Shown: positions 17,041-26,364, counted from the stretch's first letter. The stretch is 45,839 bases of DNA from an uncultured Peptococcaceae bacterium (GCA_949289995.1 CASEQE010000005.1:1-45839); one strand, 5' to 3'. A program made the numbers and translations. The notes: generated from the letters alone by a model not told the origin.

Positions 17041-17793
17041 ATGAACATTAAAATGGCAGCTAAAAACCTCAATCTGTATTATGGCGATTTTCACGCCTTA
17101 AAAAATGTGAACATTGAATTTCAAAATAAACAAATTACCGCGCTAATCGGCCCTTCCGGTTGCGGTAAATCGACTTTACTAAAAACGTTAAATCGGATGA
17201 ATGATTTGATTGAAAACTGTCGCGTTACAGGTTCCGTAACGTTAGATGGCAAAGATATATATCGTCAAACGAATGTAAATATCTTACGCAAACGCGTTGG
17301 TATGGTATTCCAAAAACCAAATCCTTTTCCTATGAGCGTATACGACAACATTGCATACGGCCCTCGAACCCATGGCGTCAGATCCAAAGCGCGTTTGGAT
17401 GATATTGTGGAGAAATCCTTACGCAACGCTGCGATATGGGAAGAATTAAAAGACCGGTTAAAGAAAAACGCCTTAAGCCTATCCGGCGGTCAACAGCAAC
17501 GCTTATGCATAGCCAGAGCGCTGGCCGTAGAACCGGAAGTGTTACTCATGGATGAACCCACTTCCGCTCTTGATCCAATTTCTACCGCTAAAATAGAAGA
17601 TCTTGCCAACGATTTAAAAGAGCGATACACTATTATTATCGTTACCCATAATATGCAACAAGCCGTTCGGATCTCTGATGCCACCGCATTTTTCTTATTA
17701 GGAGAAATCATTGAATATGCCCCAACAGAACAACTCTTCTCTCTTCCGCAAGATAAACGAACGGAAGACTATATAACCGGGAGGTTTGGTTAA
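17041..17793 (+). CDS. pstB: phosphate ABC transporter ATP-binding protein PstB
   Basis: Powers phosphate import. The 250-residue ATPase has Walker [10 protein letters not shown] (about residue 40), the Q-loop region [18 protein letters not shown] that is characteristic of PstB, signature LSGGQQQR, Walker B VLLMDEP and the switch histidine in VTHNMQQA. Its stop overlaps the phoU start in a TAATG arrangement. Confidence 0.97.
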   Translation: MNIKMAAKNLNLYYGDFHALKNVNIEFQNKQITALIGPSGCGKSTLLKTLNRMNDLIENCRVTGSVTLDGKDIYRQTNVNILRKRVGMVFQKPNPFPMSVYDNIAYGPRTHGVRSKARLDDIVEKSLRNAAIWEELKDRLKKNALSLSGGQQQRLCIARALAVEPEVLLMDEPTSALDPISTAKIEDLANDLKERYTIIIVTHNMQQAVRISDATAFFLLGEIIEYAPTEQLFSLPQDKRTEDYITGRFG

Positions 17794-18509
17794 TGAGAAA
17801 TCGATTTGACGAACAATTATCTGTGCTTAACACCGAATTGATTAAGATGGGCGCCCTATGTGAGGAAGCCATTCGTAATGTGGCTGCCGCTTTGGCCGAC
17901 GGGGATTTGCTGCAAGCGCTTCATGCTATAGAAATTGACAAGGAAATCGATGAAAAAGAAAAACAAATTGAAAACCTTTGTCTAAAATTATTATTACAGC
18001 AACAACCGGTAGCCAAGGATCTGCGTTTAATCTCCGCCGCTCTTAAAATGATTACCGATATGGAAAGAATCGGCGATCAAGCGACGGACATTGGGGAAAT
18101 TATTCTACTGGATAACGTATATGCCAATCGCGGACAGCAACTCATCTGCGATATGGCGCAAGCCGTTACCGCCATGGTGACCGACAGCGTAGATGCTTTT
18201 GTCAAACGGGATTTGGCTGCCTGCCGCAAGGTAATTCAAAAAGACGATGTGGTGGACAATTTGTTTGACGAAGTAAAACAATGGCTAATTGCCACTCTAA
18301 CCGCCTCCCCGGGCAACAATGAAATGATAATCGATATGCTGATGATCGGAAAATATATGGAAAGAATCGGCGATCATGCGGTCAATATTGCACAATGGGT
18401 AGAATTCTCCATTACCGGAGAACATATTGAAGAGAAAAAAATGCCCCATAAATTATCCGTAGAAGGAAAAGGCTATGACAAAAACAATGATCTATATTGT
18501 GGAAGATGA
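17793..18509 (+). CDS. phoU: phosphate-signalling protein PhoU
   Basis: Links Pst transport state to the PhoR kinase and restrains phosphate uptake. The 238 residues form two three-helix repeats, each with a metal-cluster motif: RIGDQATDIGE at about 92-102 and RIGDHAVNIAQ at about 190-200. The start overlaps pstB by one base. The reading frame runs 35 bases into phoB, which makes its tail longer than usual. Confidence 0.95.
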   Translation: MRNRFDEQLSVLNTELIKMGALCEEAIRNVAAALADGDLLQALHAIEIDKEIDEKEKQIENLCLKLLLQQQPVAKDLRLISAALKMITDMERIGDQATDIGEIILLDNVYANRGQQLICDMAQAVTAMVTDSVDAFVKRDLAACRKVIQKDDVVDNLFDEVKQWLIATLTASPGNNEMIIDMLMIGKYMERIGDHAVNIAQWVEFSITGEHIEEKKMPHKLSVEGKGYDKNNDLYCGR

Positions 18510-19170
18510 GCAATCCATCCGTGAACTCCTAATCTATGCTTTACAAAATAGCGGATATATGGCCCGCGGATTTGGCGATGGGCGGGAATTATTTGCCGCT
18601 CTGCATACAGAAAAAGCATCGGCCATCTTATTGGATATTATGTTGCCTGAAGAAGACGGCCTATCGATCCTAAAGAAAATTCGCAGCACGCCAGGGATCA
18701 AGGATATACCTGTGCTATTGGTCACGGCCAAAAGCAGCGAAATTGACAAAATCGTCGGACTAGACAGCGGGGCGGACGATTATATTACCAAACCATTTAG
18801 CATGATGGAATTGTCGGCAAGAATCAAAGCCATTTTGCGTAGAGTAAAGCGTGAAGAGGAACCTGCATTTGAAAAGCTGCATATTGGAGAAATCCTGATC
18901 GATCCAGCAGAACATACGGCTTACGTATCCGGCAAACCAGTTAATTTGACGCTTAAAGAATATGAACTATTATATTTTTTAATGCAAAACAGCGGTTTGG
19001 TTTTTAGTAGAGATAAATTATTGCAGAAAATTTGGGGATATGATTTCGATGGAGAAACCAGAACCGTAGACGTACACATTCGCAGCTTGCGTCAAAAATT
19101 GGCTGCCTCTGCCACTCATCTACAAACGATACGCGGAATAGGATATCGTTTCAACAACGATATAGAGTGA
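18475..19170 (+). CDS. PhoB/PhoP-type response regulator
   Basis: DNA-binding regulator of phosphate-starvation genes. The receiver domain (about 1-120) has the acidic pocket VEDE, phosphoacceptor D54 in LLDIMLPEEDG, and K103-region ITKPF. An OmpR-type winged helix follows (about 130-231, with LTLKEYELLYFLMQNSG and RTVDVHIRSLRQKL). The ATG at 18475 has AAGGAAAAGG just upstream and lies within the end of phoU. It probably binds the repeats ahead of pstS. Named phoP in Bacillus and phoB in Proteobacteria. Confidence 0.93.
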   Translation: MTKTMIYIVEDEQSIRELLIYALQNSGYMARGFGDGRELFAALHTEKASAILLDIMLPEEDGLSILKKIRSTPGIKDIPVLLVTAKSSEIDKIVGLDSGADDYITKPFSMMELSARIKAILRRVKREEEPAFEKLHIGEILIDPAEHTAYVSGKPVNLTLKEYELLYFLMQNSGLVFSRDKLLQKIWGYDFDGETRTVDVHIRSLRQKLAASATHLQTIRGIGYRFNNDIE

Positions 19171-20864
19171 AGAATATGAAAAGACGAATTTTTTATAGCA
19201 TATTTATAATCGCTTGCTTCAGCGCTTTTTGTACGGCGCTGCTCATTTCTTTAATCCTCTATAACCAAAATTTGGAACAAGTTAAAAATAGCCTGGCCGT
19301 CGAAACGCAAATGATCGCCGATGCCTATCAACAAAGTGGCAGCGATTATCTAGTCGCCTTAAACGACTTACCCCAACGGGTTACGCTCGTGGGGCAGGAT
19401 GGTCAAGTTCTCTGGGATAATCAGGCCAACCCAACGCATATGGCAAATCATAACGACCGCCAGGAAATTTTAACGGCGCGGGAAAACGGTTTTGGGGAAT
19501 CTGTACGCTATTCCTCCACCTTACTCAATAAAACGATTTATTATGCCATAGCGTTAGACGATGGGAGCGTCATCCGCGTCTCCACTACATTCCACAGCGG
19601 ACTGCGGCTCTTGCTGCATATCATCCCCTATTTGCTGGTGATTTATCTTCTGATCACTTTGCTTGCGGCGCTGATCGCTAAACGTCAAACCCTTAAAATT
19701 CTCCGCACCATTAATGATTTAGATTTGGATCAGCCGTTAGCTGCGGATAGTTATCCAGAATTGGCGCCTATGCTAAGCCGTTTGCACAAACAAAAACAGC
19801 AAATTAACCAACAGATTGCCGACTTATCGCAACAAAAAGAAGAATTTATGGCTCTTTCCACCAATATGCGGGAAGGATTAATTCTATTAAATCAAAAAGC
19901 GGAAATCGTCAGCATCAATGAAAGCGCTATGCATATTTGCCAGACTACTCTGCATGAAAGCAAAGGGCAAAGCATCTATCGTTTTTGTCGTGATTTGGCT
20001 ATGCAAAAAACCATTGAATCTCTGCTCAATAATCAGGAAATAGAAACCATATACCCGCTTCGCGGTAAAACCTATCAAATTTTAGCCACGCCGATTTGTA
20101 ACGACAGGCGACAATGTATCGGCGGTTTGCTTCTATTCATCGATATTAGCGAAAAAATGGCAAACGAACAAATGCGAAGAGAGTTTTCTGCAAATGTTTC
20201 TCATGAATTAAAAACCCCTTTAACCATTATTTCCGGTTATGCAGAAATCATGGCCAATGGATTGGCGAAAGTGGAAGATCATCAACAATTTGCCACAAAA
20301 ATTTATAATGAAGCGCATCGACTTTTGCAGTTAATTGAAGATATTATTCAGCTCTCCTCTTTAGACGAAGCTGGCGAAAACCAAGATATGCCGAAAGAAC
20401 CGATAGACATTGTAGCTATAGCCAAAGAAGAAAGCGCCAGGCTACAACCGCTTGCTGCAGAAAAAGAAATCTTGATTCAAGAAAATTTTGCCGATTCTCC
20501 AATTTATATTTATGGCAATCGGCAAATCCTTCAAGAAATGTTTTATAATTTGATTGAAAATGCGATAAAATATAACCATATTCATGGGCATGTACGTATT
20601 GGAATCGTTGCACATCCAGACGAGATTCTATTTTCCGTTGCAGATGATGGCATAGGTATTGCTCCTGAAGAACAAGAACGCGTTTTTGAACGATTTTATC
20701 GCGTAGATAAAAGCCGTTCCGTACAATACGGAGGTACGGGCCTTGGACTGTCCATCGTCAAACATGGCGCCGTATATCATCAGGCAAAGGTAATGCTGCA
20801 TAGCCAACTCCAGCAGGGTACAGTGGTGACCATTGCCTTTCCCCCGCTACAGCCTTCATGCTAA
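19167..20864 (+). CDS. phoR: PhoR-type sensor histidine kinase
   Basis: Membrane kinase that phosphorylates the adjacent regulator. The 565 residues contain a first membrane helix (about 9-29), an extracytoplasmic sensor loop (about 30-145), a second helix (about 150-172), a HAMP-like linker with coiled coil and a PAS-like domain (about 225-330). The HisKA domain carries the phosphorylated histidine in VSHELKTPL (about 346). The ATPase domain has NLIENAIKYN, DDGIGIA and GGTGLGLSI. The GTG at 19167 forms a GTGA overlap with the regulator stop; the ATG at 19176 is possible. Its 3' end overlaps the convergent methyltransferase gene by four bases. Confidence 0.93.
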   Translation: MKNMKRRIFYSIFIIACFSAFCTALLISLILYNQNLEQVKNSLAVETQMIADAYQQSGSDYLVALNDLPQRVTLVGQDGQVLWDNQANPTHMANHNDRQEILTARENGFGESVRYSSTLLNKTIYYAIALDDGSVIRVSTTFHSGLRLLLHIIPYLLVIYLLITLLAALIAKRQTLKILRTINDLDLDQPLAADSYPELAPMLSRLHKQKQQINQQIADLSQQKEEFMALSTNMREGLILLNQKAEIVSINESAMHICQTTLHESKGQSIYRFCRDLAMQKTIESLLNNQEIETIYPLRGKTYQILATPICNDRRQCIGGLLLFIDISEKMANEQMRREFSANVSHELKTPLTIISGYAEIMANGLAKVEDHQQFATKIYNEAHRLLQLIEDIIQLSSLDEAGENQDMPKEPIDIVAIAKEESARLQPLAAEKEILIQENFADSPIYIYGNRQILQEMFYNLIENAIKYNHIHGHVRIGIVAHPDEILFSVADDGIGIAPEEQERVFERFYRVDKSRSVQYGGTGLGLSIVKHGAVYHQAKVMLHSQLQQGTVVTIAFPPLQPSC

Positions 20865-21586
20865 ACTGCCTGACATATGGCTAAATAATAGCCGATTTTT
20901 GCCTTTCTCAACCACGCCATATCCTGTTGGCAGCAGGAACAGGAACTATCGCCAATGAAGCGCTGCCAAAAATCTAACATACTGCCGTTATCCATGATTA
21001 ACTGGGCAATTAAGCTTTTATAGAGCGGCGTATGATCTTGAAAACAAAGGGGCGAAAAGCCGCAAGTTGTGAATCGTTCAAGGATTTCTTTTTTACCAAC
21101 GGCGCCTTGTAAACAACAATGCTTCTCTTGCCCAGCACCTACCTCTTCCGGCGCATCGCTACGTAAATATACGTCGCTAACAAGCAGCTTTCCCCCGTAA
21201 CGTAAACAACGTCGTATCTCTGTTAAGGCCTTATATGGCTGTTCCGTTAAAGATAACGCACATTCCGCCAAAGCCGCGGAGAAGCTTCCGGAAGCATAGC
21301 GTAGCTTTTCCATATTTCCCACTTCAATCGGTAAACCAGGAAACTTTTGTTTTCCCAAAGCAATCAACGCTGGGGATTTATCGACGCCGACAGCCTGCAT
21401 GGATAATTCTGTTCTTAGCAAAAACACGGTTTCCCCACTGCCGCATCCCACATCTATCACTGCATCGCCTGCATACAAACCCGCTAAGCTAACCGCTTGC
21501 CGGGTTAAATCAGCGCCGCCTGGTCTACGCCAGCCGCCGGTAGAACGTGGAAGCGTATCGCTTTCGTATAAATGATCTCTATTCAT
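20861..21586 (-). CDS. SAM-dependent methyltransferase, DVU_1556-like
   Basis: A 241-residue class I methyltransferase. SAM-binding motif I is VIDVGCGSGETV at about 43-54, followed by VGVDKSP and an acidic motif II. The opening TLPRSTGGWRRPGGADLTRQA and a late SCSCC cysteine cluster recall the DVU_1556 family of anaerobes, a group near arsenite and ubiquinone-type methyltransferases with no settled substrate. The ATG at 21586 has GAGCGAGG upstream; an in-frame ATG at 21634 is less likely. Its leader holds a large hairpin and a possible 23-codon ORF. The family assignment rests on remembered pattern only. Confidence 0.75.
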   Translation of the reverse strand: MNRDHLYESDTLPRSTGGWRRPGGADLTRQAVSLAGLYAGDAVIDVGCGSGETVFLLRTELSMQAVGVDKSPALIALGKQKFPGLPIEVGNMEKLRYASGSFSAALAECALSLTEQPYKALTEIRRCLRYGGKLLVSDVYLRSDAPEEVGAGQEKHCCLQGAVGKKEILERFTTCGFSPLCFQDHTPLYKSLIAQLIMDNGSMLDFWQRFIGDSSCSCCQQDMAWLRKAKIGYYLAICQAV

Positions 21587-21690
21587 AAAACCTCGCTCTA
21601 TAAAATCAATCATTACAAATGTTTGGCCGCTCATATTGCACCCAAGGGTTGAACTGCAAAACTGAAAATCTTTATTTCCTTATCTTTTTC

Positions 21691-21762
21691 CTATATAATG
21701 GTGAACCATTCGGGGCAAATCATAAAGGGATCCTTTGGTTTGACCGGAACATCTCCTTGCAT
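21691..21762 (-). CDS. possible 23-residue leader peptide / microprotein
   Basis: ATG at 21762 is preceded by AAGGAG at eight-base spacing, a better site than many genes here. The frame gives 23 codons and ends at TAG. The peptide reads MQGDVPVKPKDPF then MICPEWFTII. It lies between the leader hairpin and the methyltransferase gene. I do not recognise it; it could be a small protein, a leader peptide or a decayed gene start. Confidence 0.3.
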   Translation of the reverse strand: MQGDVPVKPKDPFMICPEWFTII

Positions 21763-21786
21763 AACGCATTCTCCTTATCCAGGCAA

Positions 21787-21835
21787 GCTTGCTACTTGGG
21801 GCATAAGCAAACTATGGGCGCCCCAAGTAGCAAGC
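21787..21835 (-). repeat. 16-base perfect inverted repeat in methyltransferase leader
   Basis: The arms 21787-21802 and 21820-21835 (GCTTGCTACTTGGGGC and its complement) are separated by 17 bases. No T-run follows on either strand, so it is not a standard terminator. Confidence 0.7.
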
Positions 21836-21909
21836 CGTTGCTTTGCAGCAGTAAACAAAGACATTCTTTCCAACTCGCTAGCCAAAGCATATATAAGCGT
21901 ATATATTGG

Positions 21910-21954
21910 ATAGAAGAAAAACCGCAAATCGCCAATGCAACAGCGAATTGCGGT
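21910..21954 (-). terminator. terminator of the flavodiiron gene
   Basis: A 12-base stem with one mismatch (21921-21932 with 21943-21954) and a ten-base loop, followed on the minus strand by TTTTTCTTCT. Confidence 0.8.
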
Positions 21955-21983
21955 TTCTGCTTGTTGGCAAACACTTATACCCT

Positions 21984-23837
21984 TTAGGACAAAGGTTCAA
22001 AATCTTCCACGCCATGTTTGCATAATGGGCAAATGAAATCCGGCGGCAAGGTATCGCCTTCATACACGTAACCACAGATTTTGCAAACAAAGCCTTTTTT
22101 CTTTTCAGCGGTCGGTTGGGGTTTGGGTTTTACATGTTTAAAGTAATAATCATAGGTGATTGAGGAAACATCGCTAAGTTTTTGCGCCTCTGTGATATCC
22201 GCCACAAACAAAGTATGGCTACCATAGTCGACAGCGGAAACAACCTTGCCGGAAATAAAAGCGTTAGCGGCTTCGGTAATGTAGTACAGGCCGTTGGTGC
22301 TCCGCTTTGCTTCCGTCCATGTTGCAAATTTATCGGTATCACGACCACTTTGGAAACCAAAATGCCGGAAAAGACCAAAGGAAACGTCTTCGCTTAAGAT
22401 AGAAACATTAAATACGCCGGTTCTCAGCAGCATGTCGTGGCTGTAGTTGGCTTTGTTGATCGCCACGCAAATCCGTTTTGGTTTATCGGCAATTTGAATT
22501 GCCGTATTAATAATGCAACCATTATCCTTTCCCTGTTCATTCAAAGTCAACACGAACAGGCCGTAAGATAATTTAAACATCGCCGTATTATCAATGGTTC
22601 CCTCGGTAATAGACTTTGCTGCCAAATCTACGGCTGGAACGGGGAAATCGGCGGCAATGGCTTCCGTTAAGGCATCGATTTCATTCAATTGAGCTTCTTT
22701 AAGAGCGGATTTAACGGTAAGATCTTGCTCAATAAAGGTGATATTTTTCAACGGCGATAAAATTTCTCGCATCAGCTTGCCACTACTAGGCGCCCAAGAA
22801 CCATTTTGGATAATAGCAACGGTACGATTTTGTAAATTATGCGCCGCCAAATCCCGCAGCAAAGCATCCATACTTACAAAAATCCCTGCATTATAGGTGG
22901 ATGAAGCAAATACCAAATGGCTATATTGAAAAGCTGCGGCAATAATCTCTGAAGCTGGGGTTACCGATACGTCAAACATTACGGTTGGAACGCCTTTATC
23001 CCGCAAACGGCATGCCAAAATATCCGCCGCATTTTCCGTATGCCCATATATGGAAGCATAGGCAATCATCACGCCTTTTTCTTCCGGAATGTAAGCGCTC
23101 CATTTCTGGTATTTATCAATAAAATCGCCAAGATGTTTGCGATGTACAAAACCATGCAAAGGGCAAATCATTTCAATATCCAGAGCAGAAGCTTTATTGA
23201 GCAGCGCCTGAACCTGCGTACCATATTTACCAACAATATTGCAATAATACCGACGGGCTTCTCCCATATAGTCGCCGTAAAAATCGACCTCGTCGGCAAA
23301 AAGCGCTCCATTTAAAGCGCCAAATGTGCCAAATGCATCAGCGGAAAATAAAACTTTATCCGTTTGATCATATGTCACCATAACTTCCGGCCAATGTACC
23401 ATCGGCGCCATAACAAAGGTAAAATTATGCTTGCCGCTAGAAAAAGTATCCCCTTCTTTGACAACAATGGCCTGGTCTTTAATATCGACGTCAAAATATT
23501 GTTGAATCATAGCGGCTATTTTATCATTGCAAATGACACGGGTTTGCGGATATTTACACAGTAATTCGCCTAAGGTAGCGGAATGATCCGGCTCCATATG
23601 TTGAATCACCACATAATCCAAATTTCTGCCAGCCAAAGCATAACGTATATTTTCAAAAAAAACTTGCGATACCGCTTTATCCACCGTGTCGAATAACACC
23701 GTATGATCGTCCAACAACAAGTAGGAATTATAGGATACGCCTTGGGGTACTGAATATACCCCTTCAAAAACCGCCAAACGCCGGTCATTGGCGCCTACCC
23801 AATATAAATCCTGATTAATCTTTCGTGTACAATGCAT
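21984..23837 (-). CDS. multidomain flavodiiron protein (diiron-FMN core, flavin reductase, rubredoxin)
   Basis: Reduces O2 to water or NO to N2O to protect an anaerobe. The 617 residues contain a metallo-beta-lactamase-like diiron domain (1-250) with iron ligands H80-x-E82-x-D84-H85, H in MVHWPE, D in SADAFG and H in CPLHGF. A flavodoxin domain follows (about 255-395; ASIYGHTEN). Next is a flavin-reductase-like FMN domain (about 410-555) and a C-terminal rubredoxin (about 568-617; CKICGY ... CPLCKHG). Carrying reductase-like and rubredoxin modules on one chain suggests a self-contained electron path. The ATG at 23837 has AGGAGGG upstream. It has its own promoter and terminator. Confidence 0.92.
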   Translation of the reverse strand: MHCTRKINQDLYWVGANDRRLAVFEGVYSVPQGVSYNSYLLLDDHTVLFDTVDKAVSQVFFENIRYALAGRNLDYVVIQHMEPDHSATLGELLCKYPQTRVICNDKIAAMIQQYFDVDIKDQAIVVKEGDTFSSGKHNFTFVMAPMVHWPEVMVTYDQTDKVLFSADAFGTFGALNGALFADEVDFYGDYMGEARRYYCNIVGKYGTQVQALLNKASALDIEMICPLHGFVHRKHLGDFIDKYQKWSAYIPEEKGVMIAYASIYGHTENAADILACRLRDKGVPTVMFDVSVTPASEIIAAAFQYSHLVFASSTYNAGIFVSMDALLRDLAAHNLQNRTVAIIQNGSWAPSSGKLMREILSPLKNITFIEQDLTVKSALKEAQLNEIDALTEAIAADFPVPAVDLAAKSITEGTIDNTAMFKLSYGLFVLTLNEQGKDNGCIINTAIQIADKPKRICVAINKANYSHDMLLRTGVFNVSILSEDVSFGLFRHFGFQSGRDTDKFATWTEAKRSTNGLYYITEAANAFISGKVVSAVDYGSHTLFVADITEAQKLSDVSSITYDYYFKHVKPKPQPTAEKKKGFVCKICGYVYEGDTLPPDFICPLCKHGVEDFEPLS

Positions 23838-23919
23838 GGTACGCCCTCCTATATAAAATGGATTTCAATAAAAAACATATTGCTGTCACGCAAGGCATAA
23901 CTTATACGTACATATGTTT

Positions 23920-23948
23920 ATTATAATCTTATATATTACAAAAGTCAA
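23920..23948 (-). promoter_or_regulatory. consensus promoter of the flavodiiron gene
   Basis: TTGACT and a perfect TATAAT on the minus strand, separated by 17 bases. A leader of about 75 bases follows. Such a near-consensus promoter suggests high basal expression. Confidence 0.85.
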
Positions 23949-24160
23949 GGATATCAATAATTAATATCAATAAACAATCTAATATTAATATATGCTATTA
24001 CATAACAAGCTAGTTAATAAAGCGCTGCCTTTTTGTTTTGTACCAGCATATCCAAAAACTATGGGCTTTAAAGTTGCATTTCCAACAGCATTTCAATATG
24101 CAACAAAGCCAAAACATTTTTGACCGGTGCATAAGTAATGTATGTTTATAAATATGAGTT

Positions 24161-24781
24161 TTAAAAACCCAGATCTTCATCAATCAAAACAACCGTAGTT
24201 TTTACACCTCGGACGGGGCGCTTAATTAACATATAGGCACGGCAAATACGTTCCGCCGCTTGGCAATCGCTGCAAGCGCCTTGCTCGACACAAGGCGTTT
24301 GCACGCCAAGACGTTTGGCGTTAGTAACTGCCGCCTGTTCTGCTCGGGCAATAGCGGCAGGTAAATCTTTTGCTAATTTATTGCGGCCGATTACAAAATA
24401 TACTTCCTTAGGTCCGTATACGGAAGCAGCGATCCGATTACCGGTACCGTCGATATTCAGCAGAAAGCCGTCCAAACTACAGGCATTAACCGAGCAAAAA
24501 TATGCATCAGCAGAGAAAGCTCGATGCATAAGTGACGTTTTATCCTCTCCTGTTAACCCCTCCTGCCAATGATCCAACAGTTCCACATGCTTAGCTGCCA
24601 AGCTTTCCGCTAAACCAATCTGTCGTAAGGTAACCGATCCGCCAAAAGCGACCAACGCATGCTCCGCCACTTGTCCACTTAGCCATTCCGCAGCCGATTT
24701 ACTATCGGCAAAAGAAACTACCTGAAAACCGTTGCTTTGCAAATTTTGTTCCGCTATTTTGAGTTGAGACGTATGCATCAT
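24161..24781 (-). CDS. LUD-domain (LutC/DUF162-type) protein
   Basis: A 206-residue protein of the LUD family. The family includes LutC of lactate oxidation and stand-alone proteins of unknown role. It shows AFGGSVTLRQIGL, the conserved DAYFCSVNACSLDG, IDGTGNRIAASVYGPKEVYFVIGRNK, and a cysteine group TPCVEQGACSDCQAAERIC that may bind a metal or Fe-S cluster. The ATG at 24781 follows AAAGGAGG. It starts 22 bases after the gene upstream and is probably co-transcribed with it. No lutA or lutB lies beside it, so lactate oxidation cannot be assumed. Confidence 0.82.
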   Translation of the reverse strand: MMHTSQLKIAEQNLQSNGFQVVSFADSKSAAEWLSGQVAEHALVAFGGSVTLRQIGLAESLAAKHVELLDHWQEGLTGEDKTSLMHRAFSADAYFCSVNACSLDGFLLNIDGTGNRIAASVYGPKEVYFVIGRNKLAKDLPAAIARAEQAAVTNAKRLGVQTPCVEQGACSDCQAAERICRAYMLIKRPVRGVKTTVVLIDEDLGF

Positions 24782-24803
24782 AACCAGTTTACCTCCTTTG
24801 ATC

Positions 24804-25313
24804 TTATCGCTTACGCCAGCGGCTTGCATATTGGCGATAACGCCAAAACGAAGCGAAAGATATTGTTAATAAAAACAAACAAATACATAACGCCATGGTA
24901 TCCACTGTTTTATTAGGAAAGCCTATCCAATATCCGTATATCCATATAGCAATACCTAATAAACAACAGACAAGATCGCGAACGACAAAGCCTTTGGTCG
25001 TTTTGGCAGGCACGGCACTTTTTGCGCCAGACTTTTTACCCCCTATATCTTTACGCCGGTAGGCATCGAGCAAATAGCCAATACTAATCCACGCCAACAG
25101 TAATAGTAAAGCGGGCATCACAATCCAGGCGTTCATTGCCTCCATTGGCGTATTGGCCAATCGCCAAATCAATATTGGCAAAATAAAAAAAAGCACCGTA
25201 GCAAAGGCTGCCGTCGGTTTATCGTGGTGTCGCCATAAATAAACGACGCCGCGTATAGTAAGAAAAACGCCAAATAACGCGACGCAGACGATAGCAAAAA
25301 TTATAGTTTTCAC
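24804..25313 (-). CDS. small multi-pass membrane protein, unknown function
   Basis: A 169-residue protein with five or so predicted helices: IIFAIVCVALFGVFL, a pair at about 35-85, and a pair in the last third (LVCCLLGIAIWIYGYWIGF, MALCICLFLLTISFASF). A lysine-rich cytoplasmic loop (RRKDIGGKKSGAKS) lies between them. I do not recognise a family. The GTG at 25313 is favoured over the longer ATG at 25361 because AAGGAGG precedes it by five bases. It heads a two-gene unit with the LUD-domain gene. Confidence 0.65.
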   Translation of the reverse strand: MKTIIFAIVCVALFGVFLTIRGVVYLWRHHDKPTAAFATVLFFILPILIWRLANTPMEAMNAWIVMPALLLLLAWISIGYLLDAYRRKDIGGKKSGAKSAVPAKTTKGFVVRDLVCCLLGIAIWIYGYWIGFPNKTVDTMALCICLFLLTISFASFWRYRQYASRWRKR

Positions 25314-25630
25314 CGAGTCCTCCTTACGCTTCAACCATTTGATTGCCGTTACAATATGCAACTAATATTCAACGGCCTCTATCTATTTCCTGCAGAATTC
25401 AAGCCGTTTTTCGCAAAGGGCAATGGACAAATTTTCTTATCCTATTGGTTTCACGAAAAGATTTACCCCTCCGATCCCTTCAATTTGAATCCAAGGATTA
25501 ATCGTCTTGGCCAGCACGTACTTTAGCAAAAAGACTGCAAGCCGATTGCCAGGCGGCAATCCCAAATAAATTAGAACATCATCTTTATTAAGCAGTATGC
25601 AAATATATTGAGGACAAGACGATATAACAT

Positions 25631-25668
25631 ATAAAAAACGTCGAAGCAAAGCGAACTTTGTTTCGACG
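25631..25668 (-). terminator. terminator of tRNA-Gly
   Basis: Directly after the CCA end: stem CGTCGAA-x-CAAAG with a TTCG tetraloop and a six-T tail on the minus strand. A TTG-started frame on the minus strand running from here is an artefact. Confidence 0.9.
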
Positions 25669-25742
25669 TGGAGCGGGTGATGGGAATCGAACCCACGTTA
25701 TTGGCTTGGGAAGCCAACGCTCTACCATTGAGCTACACCCGC
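25669..25742 (-). tRNA. tRNA-Gly(CCC)
   Basis: A 74-base cloverleaf: acceptor GCGGGTG/CACCCGC, D arm GCTC/GAGC, anticodon stem TTGGC/GCCAA with loop TTCCCAA (anticodon CCC, codon GGG), four-base variable loop, T arm with TTCGATT, discriminator T and an encoded CCA. All stems pair. Confidence 0.96.
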
Positions 25743-25755
25743 ACAAGCAATAAAT

Positions 25756-25784
25756 AAAATATCATATCATATTCTATTTGTCAA
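25756..25784 (-). promoter_or_regulatory. promoter of tRNA-Gly
   Basis: TTGACA and TATTTT on the minus strand, 17 bases apart. The expected start is a few bases before the tRNA 5' end. Confidence 0.7.
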
Positions 25785-26364
25785 GAATAAAAGCATCCCT
25801 CCTTGTGGCGTATTATACGCAGTGCGAAAGCAGAACTTTGCCCTCTATTCATGTTTCCGCTTTTCAAAAGTCCAGCAAGACTTGAGAAAATGCTTGTAAG
25901 GCAAATAGACGTCTCTGGGTACGGTCATAATATAATATGGTATCCTTTTTACATGGATTAGGATTGAGATGGGGAGGGCGCAAAAGCTATGCATTTGCAA
26001 AATCTGTGCGCCGGAGACGGTCATGTTGCGTCAAAGACAATCGCCTGGGAGACGTCTCTACAAACCAAAGTATACCCTCGATACGACCGCTACTATTTTC
26101 GTATATCTATTTTTTTGTATATCAAATAGAAAATCGTCCCCGTTTATCCTCCCCAACCAATCTGCCTAAAGCGCGCTGCGAAACATTCTCTGGTAATCAC
26201 ATTTCTACCTTTTTAAAAAGATGAAACGCGCCCTACTACCATGGTTTTCCGTTTTTCCCATATCCTTACCTGTAAGCAATGATTTACAAGGCATTTCTTC
26301 CCTTTTGCTTACAAAACGTTTTCCCCCATGTCTCCATGCGTAAATATGTTCCCTGTCAGCTCCA
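25785..26364. other. intergenic stretch, no supported gene
   Basis: About 580 bases between the tRNA promoter and the URO-D-family stop. It holds an inverted repeat GTAAGCAA/TTGCTTAC (26272-26279, 26305-26312) without a T-run, and a 13-base palindrome GCGTATTATACGC near 25808. Plus-strand frames here (25937-26224) lack ribosome-binding sites and have Arg/Ser-rich, unprotein-like composition. Confidence 0.5.

Noticed and set aside
24161-24781. LutC of a lactate-utilisation operon.
   Set aside because: lutA and lutB are absent, and the cysteine tail matches stand-alone LUD proteins, so only the family is named.
25437-25649. A 70-codon minus-strand frame.
   Set aside because: It starts with TTG inside the tRNA-Gly terminator, has no ribosome-binding site and resembles no protein I know.
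25937-26224. A 95-codon plus-strand frame in the gap before the URO-D-family gene.
   Set aside because: There is no ribosome-binding site, the composition is Arg/Ser-rich, and no known motif is seen.
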